A stretch of DNA of 64,000 nucleotides. Origin: Macrocystis pyrifera. Its lineage: Eukaryota; Sar; Phaeophyceae; Laminariales; Laminariaceae. Shown in pieces: positions 33,901-44,550 of this stretch. The position numbers were made by a program, and so were the translations under genes. The first letter of the stretch is position 1, and each line of letters opens with the position of its first letter. The notes beneath the pieces are model-generated. The model did no database searches. It saw nothing but the letters and a program-made list of their open reading frames with translations, and was not told where the DNA came from. The stretch covers positions 9,131,427 through 9,195,426 of the forward strand of contig JASSKH010000010.1 of NCBI GenBank assembly GCA_031763025.1, written 5' to 3'.

Positions 33901-36900
33901 TACGGGTATTTTATATATATATATATAACCCGAGTGGTAAAGTCTGTTTCGCCGTCGGCGAATGCGAAATCGAAACGCTCACGTACGTACCAATAGAGAG
34001 CGCCGAACCATACAGCGTCCCGAGAAAACGACCTCAAGGGAGGGAGGGGACGGACCCATGCCACGTCGAAGCGCGCGCGCACTATCCAGTCGTATGCGAA
34101 CTCTCCCCCCCTGCGCTTCTCTTCGCGAAGGGCCATGCGGTAAGCCGCCAGGGACTTGTAGAGCTGCCAGTAGAGGTTAACGCTGGCCTCGTCTTTGTAT
34201 CCCTGGGGGTGGAGTGAGCCCGCGGGGAGGGGTGGGCAACCTCTTTTTGTGGTTATCACACACGAGTCAAAAACAATTTTCAGCCTTAAGATATTTTGGT
34301 AAATTTGAATAATGGATATGCAGGCGTTTTTGTCCCGATCGTTATTGGGCACAGATCGATGGAGAAAAAGGGGTACCAGCTTTCAGGGTAGATATAATCC
34401 TGATTTGTAAAGTCTATGGTAGCTCCAAGTTGCAGGGTGGGAGTCGTGCAAGCTGCATGACGATCTAGGACGTGTGTCCGGGGTTCGATCTTGTACTATA
34501 CAGATCCTGTACAACATCTCATAACATCAGGTTAGGATTTGAATGATCTAGATGATCTATCTGTAGATGATCTGTGGGACGCGTGGAGGTTTCTAGGCAA
34601 GACCGTGTGTTTCTGTCGAATGTGGACAGACGCTATAGTTGAACAGGCATGTATATTGCAGCTACAGCATCTACCGAGCACGGCAACCACAGATAGTTCC
34701 CCACATGTCCGATATTGTGTGTGCCAGGCCTCTCCAGAGCGGGTTTGACAGGCAACGAAACCGCGGCAAGAGTCCAACGTGTGTGTATTGTCCTTCAACT
34801 GCCGACCGTTATTTCTGCTATTCAAATACTTTCACCACACCCTGCGTCCGTATTTCACTATTTTCCCTGTTCGTCTGCGCGTGCTGTACTGCAGACCAAG
34901 ATGCAACTTCCGTGGTGACAAACTACCAAACAACTACCTGGTATGCCGCTGCATCGCAAGTTAATAATAATAGGATCCGCATCGGAAACCTCACCTTAAA
35001 AAAATGAGCTTATGAAGCCTATCACTTTTTGGAGAAGACCGTTGTGGGTCACTGTATAGGACACGACTCCTGACCCAAAGGCAATCAGACCCCTTCAACC
35101 ATTGGTCAGCAAGCATTAGCCCCTTCGTCTCGTGCACAGTGTGTGCCAACCTTTTTCTCGAATTAAGTGGTAAGCTCTGCTGGACGGGTCTACTGGGACA
35201 AATACCACACCTCGCCATTATGATGGATCAATTTTTCTCGTGATATGAGTATCTTGCCTGCCACCAATGGGTCCAGAAACCACCGAGTCCGCTATCCCTT
35301 CCGCCACCGGTGGGTAGAGTTGCTGTTGCTGCTGCTGCACCTGTTGCTCCTGCATCTGTTGTTGCGGCAGAAGCACGTGCCTGTTTTCTTCCCGCCGAGC
35401 AAGAGTTGGGGATTACCCCCGCCTGCTCTTGATGCCAGACCGTCCTCGTCGGCGCCAGGAGCGCTAGCGCGGCCTCGATTTCGGTGGAGTTCGGTGTGAA
35501 CTTCGAGTTTCTCAACTGCTTCGCAGGGGGGTGTCAAACGGGGAATGCGTCCACGCATGCTGCTGTTACGGGGGACCACAGTAAATAGGACCTACTTTAC
35601 ACACGAACACCTATATATTTACCTAATTTTACTAACACTATTTGGTCCTGCTAACTATGATCCCCGGTAATACGTTTTACGGGGGGGCATACTGCAGCGA
35701 CAATCAGAACCCACGATGGACCGAAAAGCCATCCGTCTGTGCTTACTGAACAGGTGCACACCATAGATTTGGTCCTGATTACGACACACCTGGCACCTAG
35801 TAATGTTCTCCCGTAATAGCTGAAACAAGCTCAGCACGCACGAGGATATCAGTATCGTGTGTTCTTCACGTTTTCATCGTAACGTACGTACAGCAGTAGT
35901 AGTACCTGACATCCAGCACAATGTATACATCCAGTGTAGGTGCCGATTCCTCGTGCGAATAAGAATCGCCGTTGAGTCGTGAGTTATGGCCGACGGCGTG
36001 TATCGGAGTGCGGACAACGAGCAAACGAGTTGAGCGCCCCGGCTCCGCGTAACGGCTTCGATTGGCTACGGCTGCAACTACTACTACTACTGTACCAGAG
36101 GGTACTAGCCCAGGTCATCTCAGACAGAGACGTTTGGACGTACGAGCTTTAGAGACGTGTGTATTGGGGGGTGTGCGTTCGCGTGTTGGGCGGCCGCATG
36201 GTGCAGCAGTCAAGTTTTTTCGTCGTTCGTCCCTGGTTGCACGTCTCCTGCGATAAAGCATGTCATGCGATGAATACGTGTGCCGGGTACAGGCAGCCGA
36301 CACTTGAGAAGTGTCCTATCGTGGTTTTGGGTAATGCAGCAGTTCCCTTCGTTGAGTTTCGAGTATCATACTCGTTGAAGCAGTATACACCTCGTACGTA
36401 TATATACGTACTACTGATATTATACCAGCCGTTGACGTGTGTATTACATTGCATGACTGCTGTGCAGCAGCAGGTAGAGCTAATACTGCTGTAGTTGTAC
36501 TGCTCTATACTGCACTGCCACCGAGGGATCAACGGAAGACTCCCCCTTAGTCTTTGGAGTTGGGACCGCACTGTGGCCCACTGCAGCAAAACAGACGGGA
36601 AAGTGGTACCGGGGAATCCTCGAAGCAGCTGAACAGTTCATGGGCAGGTGGCACGAGGCTGAGGCAAAGCTGAGTAGACAGCGCCGTGCATCCGCTGCAG
36701 GTAGTGTTAGAGGGAATGGGGGGAGCAGGGGGGGGTAACAGCAGGAGGGGTAGAAGGAACACCGTACAAGTGTACGGGGGCAGGGGGGGGAACAGGAGGA
36801 GTAGAAGGGAAACCGCGGTAGAAGAGAGTAGCAGAGAGACCGCAGATAGGGTAGCAAGGTACCAGGCCGACTAATAGGTTGGACTTTTCTTTGCTAGTCG

Positions 36901-37908
36901 TACCGCCAACTGCTGCGGCCGTTCGGTATGCATTTTGATTTTTTTCCCTTCTTATCCGTGTGAAAGAAGTACTACATAGTGGGTGGGTGACGAGCGTATT
37001 TTGGCCCACTCACTATTGCTCTTTTTACTTAGTTAAGTGTTCACCGGGATGCATAGTCCCCTTTTTCCTTCTCGTATCTTTCCCCTTGCACGTCCCTTTT
37101 GGCTCATGCTCGGGGTAAGTATGTATGTGTCTGAGCTTTGGCTTCCCATTTTATTTATTTATTTGGGATTCTGCTCCTTTTCTTTTTCTTTTTCTTGTTC
37201 TTTTTCGGTTTGGTTTCTTCGTTGCTTCTCTTTCTTTATGGTGTATTTTGGTTGCTGGCGTATGTATGTATGTTGTGTCGGCCGCACCTAGTGCGAAGGC
37301 ATGGTATTGCGTAGGCTATTAATGCATTACGATGTGTTATCTCTGTGTCGTAGTCTGTGACCACAGAGCTCGTATCTTTCTAGGGTGAAGAATCAGCACG
37401 GACACTGGGCTTGCTGGATGTCGACGAGTAGAAGAACGGTTTAATGTGAAGAATACACACACACCTGCATAACAGCATTAGTACCTGGTATAACAGCTAT
37501 TAATAGTAGTATTAATAGTACCACTGCTGTATATTCTTCTCCATGCTTGAAGGAAAAGTCAACACCTAACCTACTATATATGCACAGCAGTACATACATT
37601 CATCAGTAACCGCACGAAATCCAACCTCATCTGCAGGTGCGCACTTTGGATCTCGCCTGTTTGACGCTCGCCACCATATCCGTTGCCGTAGCGTACGCGA
37701 AAATGTCCACATCGCAGCCATCCGCTTCAATCGCCTCGACCAGATTTCTTCGAATAGATTTATGGACGGCAGAGTGAACGAACGATCGGATGTGCCCAGA
37801 CAAGCACACGGCCACTCGGCAGCTAGCTACAGTAGTAGCACCATTGGAGAGAGTAGACCCTACCGCTATAAGCGTCGGCACGAGGCCGCTTCTCACGAGT
37901 AGTATCAT
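27686..37908 (-). CDS. glycosyltransferase-like protein (six exons)
   Basis: Model on the - strand: 37908-37645, 35515-35258, 34202-33991, 33333-33007, 29968-29437, 27994-27686. All junction phases agree (0, 0, 2, 2, 0) and the total is about 633 residues. The N-terminal part has VAVCLSGHIRSF and VDIFAYAT. The centre has WQLYKSLAAYRMA and WIVRARFDVAW, followed across a junction by ALYW/PMADHFALVPRALSDR. The R-x-R-x-D motif, a DxD-like acidic site and the following 'aDqFalv' block are typical of a family of uncharacterised glycosyltransferase-like proteins. Substrate and location cannot be read from the sequence. A Gly/Asp-rich insert (GGEDIGGGGGDGDGEG) interrupts exon 5. The start is the first ATG of an open stretch, and an acceptor-like CTGTAG upstream of CRVAVCLSGH means an earlier 5' exon is possible. 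Confidence 0.75.
28007..28340 (-). mobile_element. PC-LINE 3' region in intron 5
   Basis: On the - strand the frames encode LCNIWK, then ERPNVGSVSIRSRNGAPSRK and QMTKAST, ending GAGTACC plus about 26 C (28032-28007). The match to 27.13-27.3 kb is clear. The upstream part around 28200-28340 is weaker. Confidence 0.65.
29250..29400. repeat. CCAA/TTGG tetranucleotide repeat after an exon 5 donor
   Basis: Degenerate AACCAACCAACC runs on the + strand. In gene orientation (-) they read GGTTGGTT and begin about 35 bases past the exon 5 donor, within intron 5. Confidence 0.85.
29437..29968 (-). CDS. glycosyltransferase-like gene exon 5
   Basis: Acceptor AATACAACAG|T, donor GAAAAG|GTAAGT (strong). 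It encodes VECVAALSEWANLRCRALLP, a Pro/Gly/Ala-rich middle, EMGELDRVRSKLAALRDGL and a Gly/Asp-rich low-complexity stretch, ending WWVYSPAGCPLEK. The split GG/T codon restores the frame from exon 4. Confidence 0.75.
30008..30140 (-). mobile_element. PC-SINE fragment between G runs
   Basis: G run, GTATTCATGTCAAGCGTGGC, CATAGGCCCTCGTATCCCCA, CGGGTTTTCACCGACCAGGA, then a second G run at 30129-30140. It lies in intron 4 of the glycosyltransferase-like gene. Confidence 0.7.
30925..31085 (-). mobile_element. PC-LINE 3' end
   Basis: GTGCTCATATGTCGCTTTCC, CCATTGACCACGAATTCTTC, GAGACGGAGCACCATTCCTA and CGCCTCCAACATTCTGGCGC match the family. A PC-SINE in the same orientation follows within a few bases. 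Confidence 0.65.
31088..31610 (-). mobile_element. PC-SINE, near full length
   Basis: G run, GTACCCATTATCGTGCATGG, CGGGTTTTCACCGGCCAGGC, TTGCATATGGATGACAGCAT, an A run (31504-31513), GGTACCCTGGCTGTCTAGCT and CCGACGCCAACTCAACC. Alignment by eye with 38.2 and 15.1 kb defines the element ends. Confidence 0.75.
31953..32041. repeat. MITE-B copy, decayed
   Basis: CCCTTTTAGTACTGCGCTAC at the left and CCCCAAAACGGGATTGCAGT at the right. Confidence 0.6.
32104..32212. repeat. MITE-A copy 8
   Basis: Starts TATTACGGGGGACCATAG and ends CTATGGTCCCCCGTAGTA. Confidence 0.85.
32893..32970 (+). mobile_element. PC-LINE 3' end, short
   Basis: CCCCCCGTCTCGAGAGGAAT, GCGTGGTCAATGGCCAGATG and AAAATGAGTACG followed by C-rich sequence. 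It is antisense to the host gene, in intron 4 close to exon 4. Confidence 0.65.
33007..33333 (-). CDS. glycosyltransferase-like gene exon 4
   Basis: Acceptor GAAACCCAG|G, donor TTCCGG|GTAAGA. It encodes PMADHFALVPRALSDRFFAT, WFQPECFGTAFEES, FYSMFEYMVTRGSRGAFCDL and AFNETFSG. The split codon TG/G rebuilds the Trp of ALYW. Confidence 0.85.
33351..33605. repeat. homopurine/homopyrimidine tract, about 250 bp
   Basis: On the + strand it is almost all G and A (GGGGGGAGGGGGGGAGG and similar). In gene orientation it is a C/T tract ending about 20 bases before the exon 4 acceptor. Confidence 0.85.
33991..34202 (-). CDS. glycosyltransferase-like gene exon 3
   Basis: Acceptor CACCCCCAG|GGA, donor CTATTG|GTACGT. 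It encodes GYKDEASVNLYWQLYKSLAA, EFAYDWIVRARFDVAW and SRDAVWFGALY. The donor was chosen because it alone gives the phase needed for exon 4. Confidence 0.85.
34375..34560. repeat. GATC-rich dispersed repeat, copy 3
   Basis: GCATGACGATCTAGGACGTG, CAGATCCTGTACAACATCTC and GATCTAGATGATCTATCTGT match the family. Confidence 0.65.
35258..35515 (-). CDS. glycosyltransferase-like gene exon 2
   Basis: Acceptor GCGAAGCAG|TTG, donor TGGTGGCAG|GCAAGA (a GC donor). The exon is 86 codons in phase 0 at both ends. It encodes LRNSKFTPNSTEIEAALALL, TVWHQEQAGVIP and an Ala/Thr-rich stretch before GGFWTHWWQ. The alternative GT (CATTG|GTGGCA) would break the frame of exon 3. Confidence 0.7.
35564..35672. repeat. 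MITE-A copy 9
   Basis: Starts TGTTACGGGGGACCACAG and ends CTATGATCCCCGGTAATA. A related inverted-end segment (TTTTACGGGGGGGCATA to TTCTCCCGTAATA) follows at 35679-35818. Confidence 0.75.
36535..36740 (+). pseudogene. non-LTR retrotransposon C-terminal fragment
   Basis: Open frame with SPLVFGVGTALWPTAAKQTG, KWYRGILEAAEQFMGRWHEA and KLSRQRRASA. It is homologous to the - strand block at 48.9-49.15 kb (LWPRAAKESGKWCRGVVEAA), which is the tail of a reverse-transcriptase protein. It lies antisense in intron 1 of the glycosyltransferase-like gene. Confidence 0.65.
37348..37430. repeat. GTGACCACAGAGC dispersed repeat, copy 2
   Basis: CTGTGACCACAGAGCTCGTA, GAAGAATCAGCACGGACACT and GATGTCGACGAGTAG. 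Confidence 0.6.
37645..37908 (-). CDS. glycosyltransferase-like gene exon 1
   Basis: ATG at 37908, donor ATCCAAA|GTGCGC (weak, chosen by phase). It encodes a mildly hydrophobic N-terminus (MILLVRSGLVPTLIAVG), then CRVAVCLSGHIRSFVHSAVH, NLVEAIEADGCDVDIFAYAT and VASVKQARSK. The N-terminus could act as a signal anchor, but it is short. Confidence 0.7.
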
Positions 37909-38189
37909 CCCAGTTTACGATTTGCCATGCAGCGAGTGCGAGAGACACGAAGATACGTCAGGGTACCCCAGGTGTTCCAAAAGATACACCGGCGGCGTTT
38001 TTACGACCACGATCAGTCGCTTTCTTTGGATACGTCGTACGTACTGCTGTACTGGGAGCCAGGATATTTTGGATCTTGGATCTTTAACGTATGTACTGGT
38101 ATCCACCTCCTCAGCAACGATATGTGTAGTATCATGATCTGTGATGAGTAGTGTTGGATATAGGCCGCACGTTGTTGCAAAGGGGAGGG

Positions 38190-38615
38190 GGGAGGGTGTA
38201 CTCGATAGGAGAGATGTACTCGATCTCATGCATGGCCGTATAGTCGTATGACCATAGACCCTCGCATCCCTACAATGCCGGGACGGAGCATGTCGGGTTT
38301 TCACCGACCAGGCCGACAATGCTTGCACCAAGCGCGAAGCGCCGTGGGGTGTCCGGCGAGTCGCATAAAGGGTGAGCTGCATCCTACTAAGAACCGCTTG
38401 TGAGGCGGACTTGCATATGGATGACAGCTTCAATGAGTTAGTTTAATTTCCGGTGTGGCCACTTCCAGAGACAGCAATGGGAGTACTATGTAACTGCCTC
38501 TTGGGTGCCGTACCTTGAACACTACGTGATACGATCAATCCCCTTGTGCAGAGTAAAGGTTCTTTACTTCGCACAAATGATCTAACTAGACGACCGACCA
38601 GCTGTGGGCGACCGC

Positions 38616-38654
<39 letters not shown>

Positions 38655-38735
38655 GGTACCCTGGATGTCCAGCTCACGTAGTAAGCGGCATGTTTTACAG
38701 TGTCGTTGCCAACCGACGCCAACCCAAACCATATA
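38190..38735 (-). mobile_element. PC-SINE, near full length
   Basis: Starts after GGGGAGGGGGGAGGG with TGTACTCGATAGGAGAGATG, contains CGGGTTTTCACCGACCAGGC, a 36-base A run (38618-38653) and ends near CCGACGCCAACCCAAACC. The A run is internal; the + strand left end is the G-rich one. Confidence 0.75.
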
Positions 38736-38884
38736 TAACATCGTATGTGGGAACGGGGAGGGGGGGGGGCACCTATTTACAGTAGTACGGTACGTGTGTA
38801 CGTATGTGTGTATGTGGGTGAGCTGTGCGATTTCAAAATCGATGTCGTCGTAGGCTTGTAGAGGGCGGTATCACTTTTGAAAAC

Positions 38885-39002
38885 GCTCTGATATGATGTA
38901 TTATTATGATATATTCGTAAAAAAAAGTAATATATGATATAATATCACATATCATATCATACATCATATCATATGCTATGATATATCATATTATATGACA
39001 GA
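38885..39002. repeat. TATGA/TGATA AT-rich repeat
   Basis: Strings of ATATCATATCATA and its complement, self-complementary over most of its length. A similar block lies at 43672-43825. Confidence 0.8.
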
Positions 39003-40890
39003 AAACCCTCCCAAGCGCCCGAGAATCTCCCGAGATCCACTTTTTTCACAAAGCTCGGCGTTCTTCGAAATAAAAGCTGACATGGCTCTAGCTAGTCTAG
39101 CTCGCACACAAGGAGAGAGCGATCATAGCTGGAGAGATCCATCATAGCTTATCTGCTGTACGAGTAGTCCACAACAAGCAGCAGTCAGTCGTTCTCACGG
39201 CATGGTCTTTGTGGTTCGCGTTGAAGTTTTGGAGTAGTTAGTTGTCATTGTTTAATCTTTGGCCCTTAGAATATTTTTAACGATGATTTTCGTACTACGG
39301 CTAGCATAAAGAAAGGCGGAGTTACTCCTGTTGATTTCACGGTGAAGATTCCACTATGATATTATTATGTGGTGTCATCAGTGTTATTGCAGTCTTCATG
39401 GTATACTCTACCTGGTATTGTTGACTGGTGATTGCACAGCAGTCGCTGTGCATGCCTCAAGCCCGAGGTATTATTCCTGATTGTTGCGTGCGTAATACCT
39501 TATTATAGCAAAATGTGCGCCTTGTTTATTCCGTGGAACAGCGAAATAAATATATAATATGCAGTAGTACCACTAGGTACTGCGTGGCACGTACGTACCT
39601 GGTAGCTGGTATTATCATAGTCTACCAGGTATTACTACTGCTGCTGTATAGTAGGTGTAGGCGAGTAGAGCAGTTAAAATATACTAGTATTAATATTAAA
39701 ATACCCAATAGACTGAAAAAAAAAATGTTTGTTTGCTCCTCCGTTTGTTCTTGTTTGTTCTGTTCGCTTTTGTTGTTGGTTTGGTCGTTTGTTTGCTTGT
39801 GTATTTGTTTGCTGCAAAGCCGCTTGCCCGTGCATCCGACCGCACTGGCTGTGACCTTTACTGACGCCCGTACTCCGTCGCATGTGTCCGGCAGTTCACT
39901 ACCGTCCCGTGTCCCCTGTGCGTGCGTGTTCATCGTGGTTATTGTTGTTCCTTATCACTATGTTCTTTTCTCTTCATTTTTTGGCGGGTAGATGAGACAT
40001 CAAGGAAAATATTGCCCTGATATGTGTCTTACGGCCTGGACCTGACTGTTAGGCTCGCCAGTTGCGTGGACCTGACTATCAGGCTCTCCAGTTCTCTTTG
40101 TTCCTCCCCTTCGCTTTCTCTTTCGTTTCCACTCTCGTTGACGGGGGGAGGGCGACGCGTTCGTCGGAAGCCTGCAACGGCATGAAGCCACCGAGATCAA
40201 CCAAGTAGCTCAGATATCAGATATCACCCCCATTTCCACCAATACCCAGCATTGCCCGTTCGCAGTGTTATCGTGTCCGCCGTGCCTCCCCATTTGGGGC
40301 CACATCTTGTAACCGTGGCAGCCACGTTTTGCAATGCAGTGTTGCCTCACCCCCGCCGGAACTGCCCAATGCACGGAAATCATATTGTTCCCCTGTAGCG
40401 CGCGATGTTTTGTTTAATACTATTTTCAACAAGGTACCTGCACGATGTGCAAGCCCTTCCAGATGTACCGACTCGTATTTAGTGTCTTGGTGTTGTTGCA
40501 ATCTTCTCGCGCTCATACGGGCTGAATGACTCCGGTTCAGGGATGGGCTTACAGGGTCGAGAAATTAGTAGTTGGTCGAGACATCATCATGGTTGGTATC
40601 CAGTCCATATATGTAGGCATTTTACGACCGATACCGCGTGTTCGTGCTTTCCCTTGCGTAGGTAGTGCACAAAGGGGGGTGGCGAGTATGGCTAGATTAG
40701 AGAGTTCAAGAATATGTAGCCGGGACAGCCGAGCGGCGGTTATACTCTGATAGCTACAGCAGCAAGACTTTTCATGACATGAATCGCCTTACTCTTAATC
40801 GACTCGACCGCCCAGTAACTTATCATGAGGGTCATGATCACGCCGCTCGCCACCGAACCATGCTCGCAGAAACCATTCATGTTGAGACCA
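39003..40890. other. no gene recognised
   Basis: Several TACCAGGTA/TACCTGGTA words near 39.4-39.65 kb and T-rich sequence to 40.0 kb. Open frames here are short and lack recognisable content. Confidence 0.5.
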
Positions 40891-40954
40891 CGCCCGCCCC
40901 CTGCGCCCTCGCTGCTTGGAGCCATTGTTGACAGCATCCCTCAGACTCACCTCG

Positions 40955-41105
40955 GCACCGTCTCCCTTCAGACATCAGGGGAAGGGGGCTTGACTGACGG
41001 ACAGCTGGGCACCCTCACGTTTCACGACACGCCGTCTCCCGTTGGAAATCTGGGGAAGGGGGCTTGACTGACAGACAGCTGGGCACCCTCGCGTTTCACG
41101 ACAGG
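40955..41105. repeat. tandem duplication, 74-bp period
   Basis: CCGTCTCCC, GGGGAAGGGGGCTTGACTGA and CAGCTGGGCACCCTC occur twice, 74 bp apart (40958 and 41032; 40978 and 41052). Confidence 0.85.
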
Positions 41106-41796
41106 CTTGCCGTCATGCTCGGGGTTTGCCACGGTAGGGATGGCCACGTCAACGATGGCGCTTCAGTGATCAGCACGGGCGTACGCGCCGTCCGCGTGGC
41201 CCCGACCACGTGACTCGAGCGGTGCGGGCACCTCGGGCGGCGGCCCCGGCCCCCTCTTTTCCGCACGGCGTCAGCGCGTTCGCCGTCGACGGGGGTGGAC
41301 GGGCAGCGTCCAAGAGGAGGCGGCGGTACAGAGAAGCAGGCGTCGTCAGCGGTGTCGCCAATGGGTCGTGGTATGACCACGGCAGTACCCTGGGGTAGCT
41401 CGGTTGGACCCCCCAGTTCGCGCAGATGGTGTGGGGAGCGGACCTGGGGCTCGGAGGGCACTCGACTACAGCAGCACCAATGTACACGCTACTGGACAGG
41501 AGGGTGGTCAGTGCTACCGGGGTCGCGAGATGGGGGTACCGCGGCGGGTACCTCGACGGGGAGGCGTCACTGGGTCTCGGAGGCGGAGTCACTGGACAAG
41601 CTTCACTCCTCTGCAGGTGGACACGTTTCACGCGTGGTGGAACTTGTACGATCCGAGCAGCGAGCGGAGCCGCCCCGCAGCCCCAGACGAGGGGGCGAGA
41701 AGACGCCCCGCGCTGAGTGGAAAGGAGGCGCTGAGAAAATTCGCGATCGGCACGAAAGTCAGCCGGTCGAGGCCATGTACATTATTGTCATTTTTC

Positions 41797-41991
41797 GCGG
41801 CATGCCGTGGCATGCCGTGGCACGACCTGCGGCAAAACTTCCACGGCATACCACGGAATCTTCCACGGCATACCACGGAATCTTCCACGGACCCCCACGG
41901 CATACCATGGGACCCTAACCCTAACCCTAACCCTAACCCCAACCCTAATGCCGTGGAAGGTTTTGCCGCAGGTCGTGCCACGGCATGCCGC
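41797..41991. repeat. inverted repeat with telomeric units in its loop
   Basis: The left arm GCACGACCTGCGGCAAAACTT with CCACGGCAT is matched by the right arm ATGCCGTGG with AAGGTTTTGCCGCAGGTCGTG. Between them lie two to three 22-bp copies of CTTCCACGGCATACCACGGA and six CCCTAA-type units (41913-41947). Confidence 0.85.
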
Positions 41992-42280
41992 GCGAGTCCG
42001 CTTCGCCGACAACGCTTGGGAAGAGCTGACGGCATCAGAAATGAGAGGATTCGGAGTGAGAAGGCGAGGGTGGGGCCGCGGGCGCGCCGTTCCGAAGATC
42101 GAGCAGCTCGTCCGGGGTCCATCTTCGAGTACAGCAGCGCGCAACACCGGCTCACCTGTCTTGGTGGTGTCGGCTTCGGAGCTTCGGGGGGGTTGATGGA
42201 CGAGGAGCGTCTTACACTATTGCTCCGGGGGGCGATTCTGGAAGCGCTTGTTCTAAGCGGGGGAGGATGAGCGGGATGCC

Positions 42281-43671
42281 GCTGGGGGGCGTTGTTCTAG
42301 GCCAGCGGCACTTTGGAAAAACTAACCCACTTAGCTCGGCAACAGCACTACGAATTTGCAGGAGTTCATTGTTTTGGTAGGCGCCAGGTGATTGCTATGT
42401 TGAAGTCATGCAAAAAAGACCCTGTCATCTCGCGTTACCGTCGCGATCTGTGTACCTGTGGCGGGAGTAGGGGGCAATAGGAGACTATTGTCCGAAGGAA
42501 TGGGGTTCCTTGCGATCTCTGACATTTTGTTTTCGCCTAGTTTTCACCTCGGAGGCGCGAAGATTGTGATGTTTCTTATCGATTGGCACAATATTGTTAG
42601 GTGGTACAGGTATTGTACGTCGGGGGAACTGTAGGGAGTTTAGGAGTCAAGCGAGCATTCAGGAACGTAGCTGGAGGGGGCGTAACAGTGTACGCCGCGT
42701 TAAGAGATCAAGGCGACGCATGTAGTGTGCGTATTGGAGGGAGGCCTTCCCTATCGGAAAAAAATATATATATAGGCGGGTTTTCTTCCCTCAGTTTGGC
42801 GGGCATAGAATACCTGGGGTCCACCGTCTAGGATATCGCGTGGCTTTCCTTATCCGGCTAAACCAGCTGGGGAGGATGTTACGGTGGTAATCCAAGGATC
42901 CGAAGGGTTTCCAGAAGTGGACACGGTATGTAGGCAAAAGGGGAAAATGCGAATTGAACCCGGAGACGGGGGGGATGTGAGCAGACGGTCACAACCCTTT
43001 TCCACCCATTCAGCTTCTTATAGATCATCCTATTGCCGGCAGTGTTCCCCTACACCAGAAGAGTACCGACTGAGACAACTAGAAGGTGGCTCAGGCGTAT
43101 GTTCCGAAGGCTGGGTGGAACGACGGAAATGCAGGTGGCAGCCTTCGCAACGAACTGAAAGAGCTTGAGTGTGTGCATGTGTGCCGGACGGCTTACGGCC
43201 CTGCTTGTTCTGAGAACGAATTAATACATGGTGTTTTGGAGGTGGGTATATCTGAGCAGCTTTTCGAGGAACATAAGCTATCTCGGCCGGAGAGCCCGGC
43301 GAGATTACGCCACCATGCATGACACGCGCACCGCTCGATTCTATAACAAAGGTTTCCAACTAACTCGGCACCATATATGCCGTGAATACATTTATGATTT
43401 AATATTACTGATGCTACGTTGTTACTGTTTTTTTAACTGTGTATGTACATCATCATCACCCACCTTTCGTCCCAGCGAGTGCTCGAAAACGTTACAGCAG
43501 TATTATATACGGTTCGCCCTACTATTACAGACGCTGTGGATTTTTGGTTAGACTATTGAAATACCAGTACCAATGTGCTTACCAGCAGTACAAGAGCCTT
43601 ACACCCCAACCCAAGAACGTCCTTGGCTACTTGCTGTGGCCTCAAAGAAAGCTGAAATCGTGACTTTTATT
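42281..43671. other. no gene recognised; possible transposon remnants
   Basis: Short open stretches, for example 42601-42831 (FRNVAGGGVTVYAALRDQ, LAGIEYLGSTV) and 43086-43322 (SLRNELKELECVHVCRTAYG), look mildly protein-like but match nothing I can name. Confidence 0.35.
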
Positions 43672-43825
43672 CCATATCATATGATATCATATCATATATA
43701 TATATCGATGTGATATGATATATCATATCACGTGTATCTTATCACGTGTTTTTTTGTGATATTGATATACGCTTATTATATCATATTACATATCGTATAA
43801 CATATCACATTTTGTGATATGATAC
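43672..43825. repeat. TATGA/TGATA AT-rich repeat
   Basis: ATATCATATGATATCATATC and similar words, self-complementary like the block at 38.9 kb. Confidence 0.8.
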
Positions 43826-44212
43826 CGACCTCTATAGGCTTGTCATAGGTGTTCGCCTCTTTCCTCAAACAAAAAGCCCGACACCTTGGTTTTGGCCCTG
43901 ATTTTGTTCTTCGGGCCTCATGCAAGCATGTGGCCTCGCCGGCTCATGCAACTATTAATAACTGTTTTGTTACAGAAAAAGAAAGAAGAAGACGTGACAT
44001 ATGATATAACAAGATCCCCGTCCGTCGATCTGACAACGGCTTCAGTTCAAGTAAATAATTATTCATAATATACAGCTGCTGTAGTACGATATATATGTAC
44101 TACACGAAACGTACGTGTAGGCGTACAGAGAACAGAGAAAAGTGACAGGACGAATCATGGGCCGAACCTAAATCTTTATACGTTATTAGGTAGCCTATAT
44201 ATATATATATTT

Positions 44213-44535
44213 ATTTTTTTTATCCATCACTTTTTTACTTCCCAGCCCACTCATAGGAGGTTTTACCCTCGACGATCTTCAGGACAAGCCGTGGTCACAG
44301 GTGTCGTCCCTTCTCCCCCCCGGTACGTGCCTTTATTTTTGTCGCGCATAGGGTTCAGCATTTCCCACTGCTCGTCGATTTTCATCGAATGTAGCCAACT
44401 CACGCTTTCGCGCTTTCCGCTTATCAGTTTTTTTTATGCAAGAAAAAGTCCCTATGAGCATGCACTCGGTGGGACTTGAACCCACGAAATTGATCTTGAC
44501 AGGCACGCCTACCAACTGCCAAGCCACCGGGGAGT
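44213..44535 (-). mobile_element. tRNA-SINE, near full length
   Basis: Antisense copy with a T-rich left end (poly(A) reversed), then CCAGCCCACTCATAGGAGGT, CAAGCCGTGGTCACAGGTGT, GGGTTCAGCATTTCCCACTG, TGGGACTTGAACCCACGAAA (reverse B box) and CCAACTGCCAAGCCACCGG (reverse tRNA 5' end). Confidence 0.85.
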
Positions 44536-44550
44536 ATGTAATGCCGGCGT

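Larger units (their letters stand above)
40900..42280. other. GC-rich block, possible exons, strand unresolved
   Basis: GC content is well above the surroundings, with long open frames on both strands. On + the most protein-like pieces follow an acceptor CTCTGCAG|GTGGACACG (VDTFHAWWNLYDPSSE, SGKEALRKFAIGTK) and include LGTLAFHDRLAVMLGVCHGR near 41080-41140. On - the segment 41170-41631 is also plausible. I cannot choose a model. An inverted repeat with telomeric units is embedded at 41797-41991. Confidence 0.35.

Noticed and set aside
41404..42270. 288-codon plus-strand frame as a single gene
   Set aside because: It crosses the telomeric inverted repeat and reads it as PNPNPNPN, so the full frame cannot be one protein.
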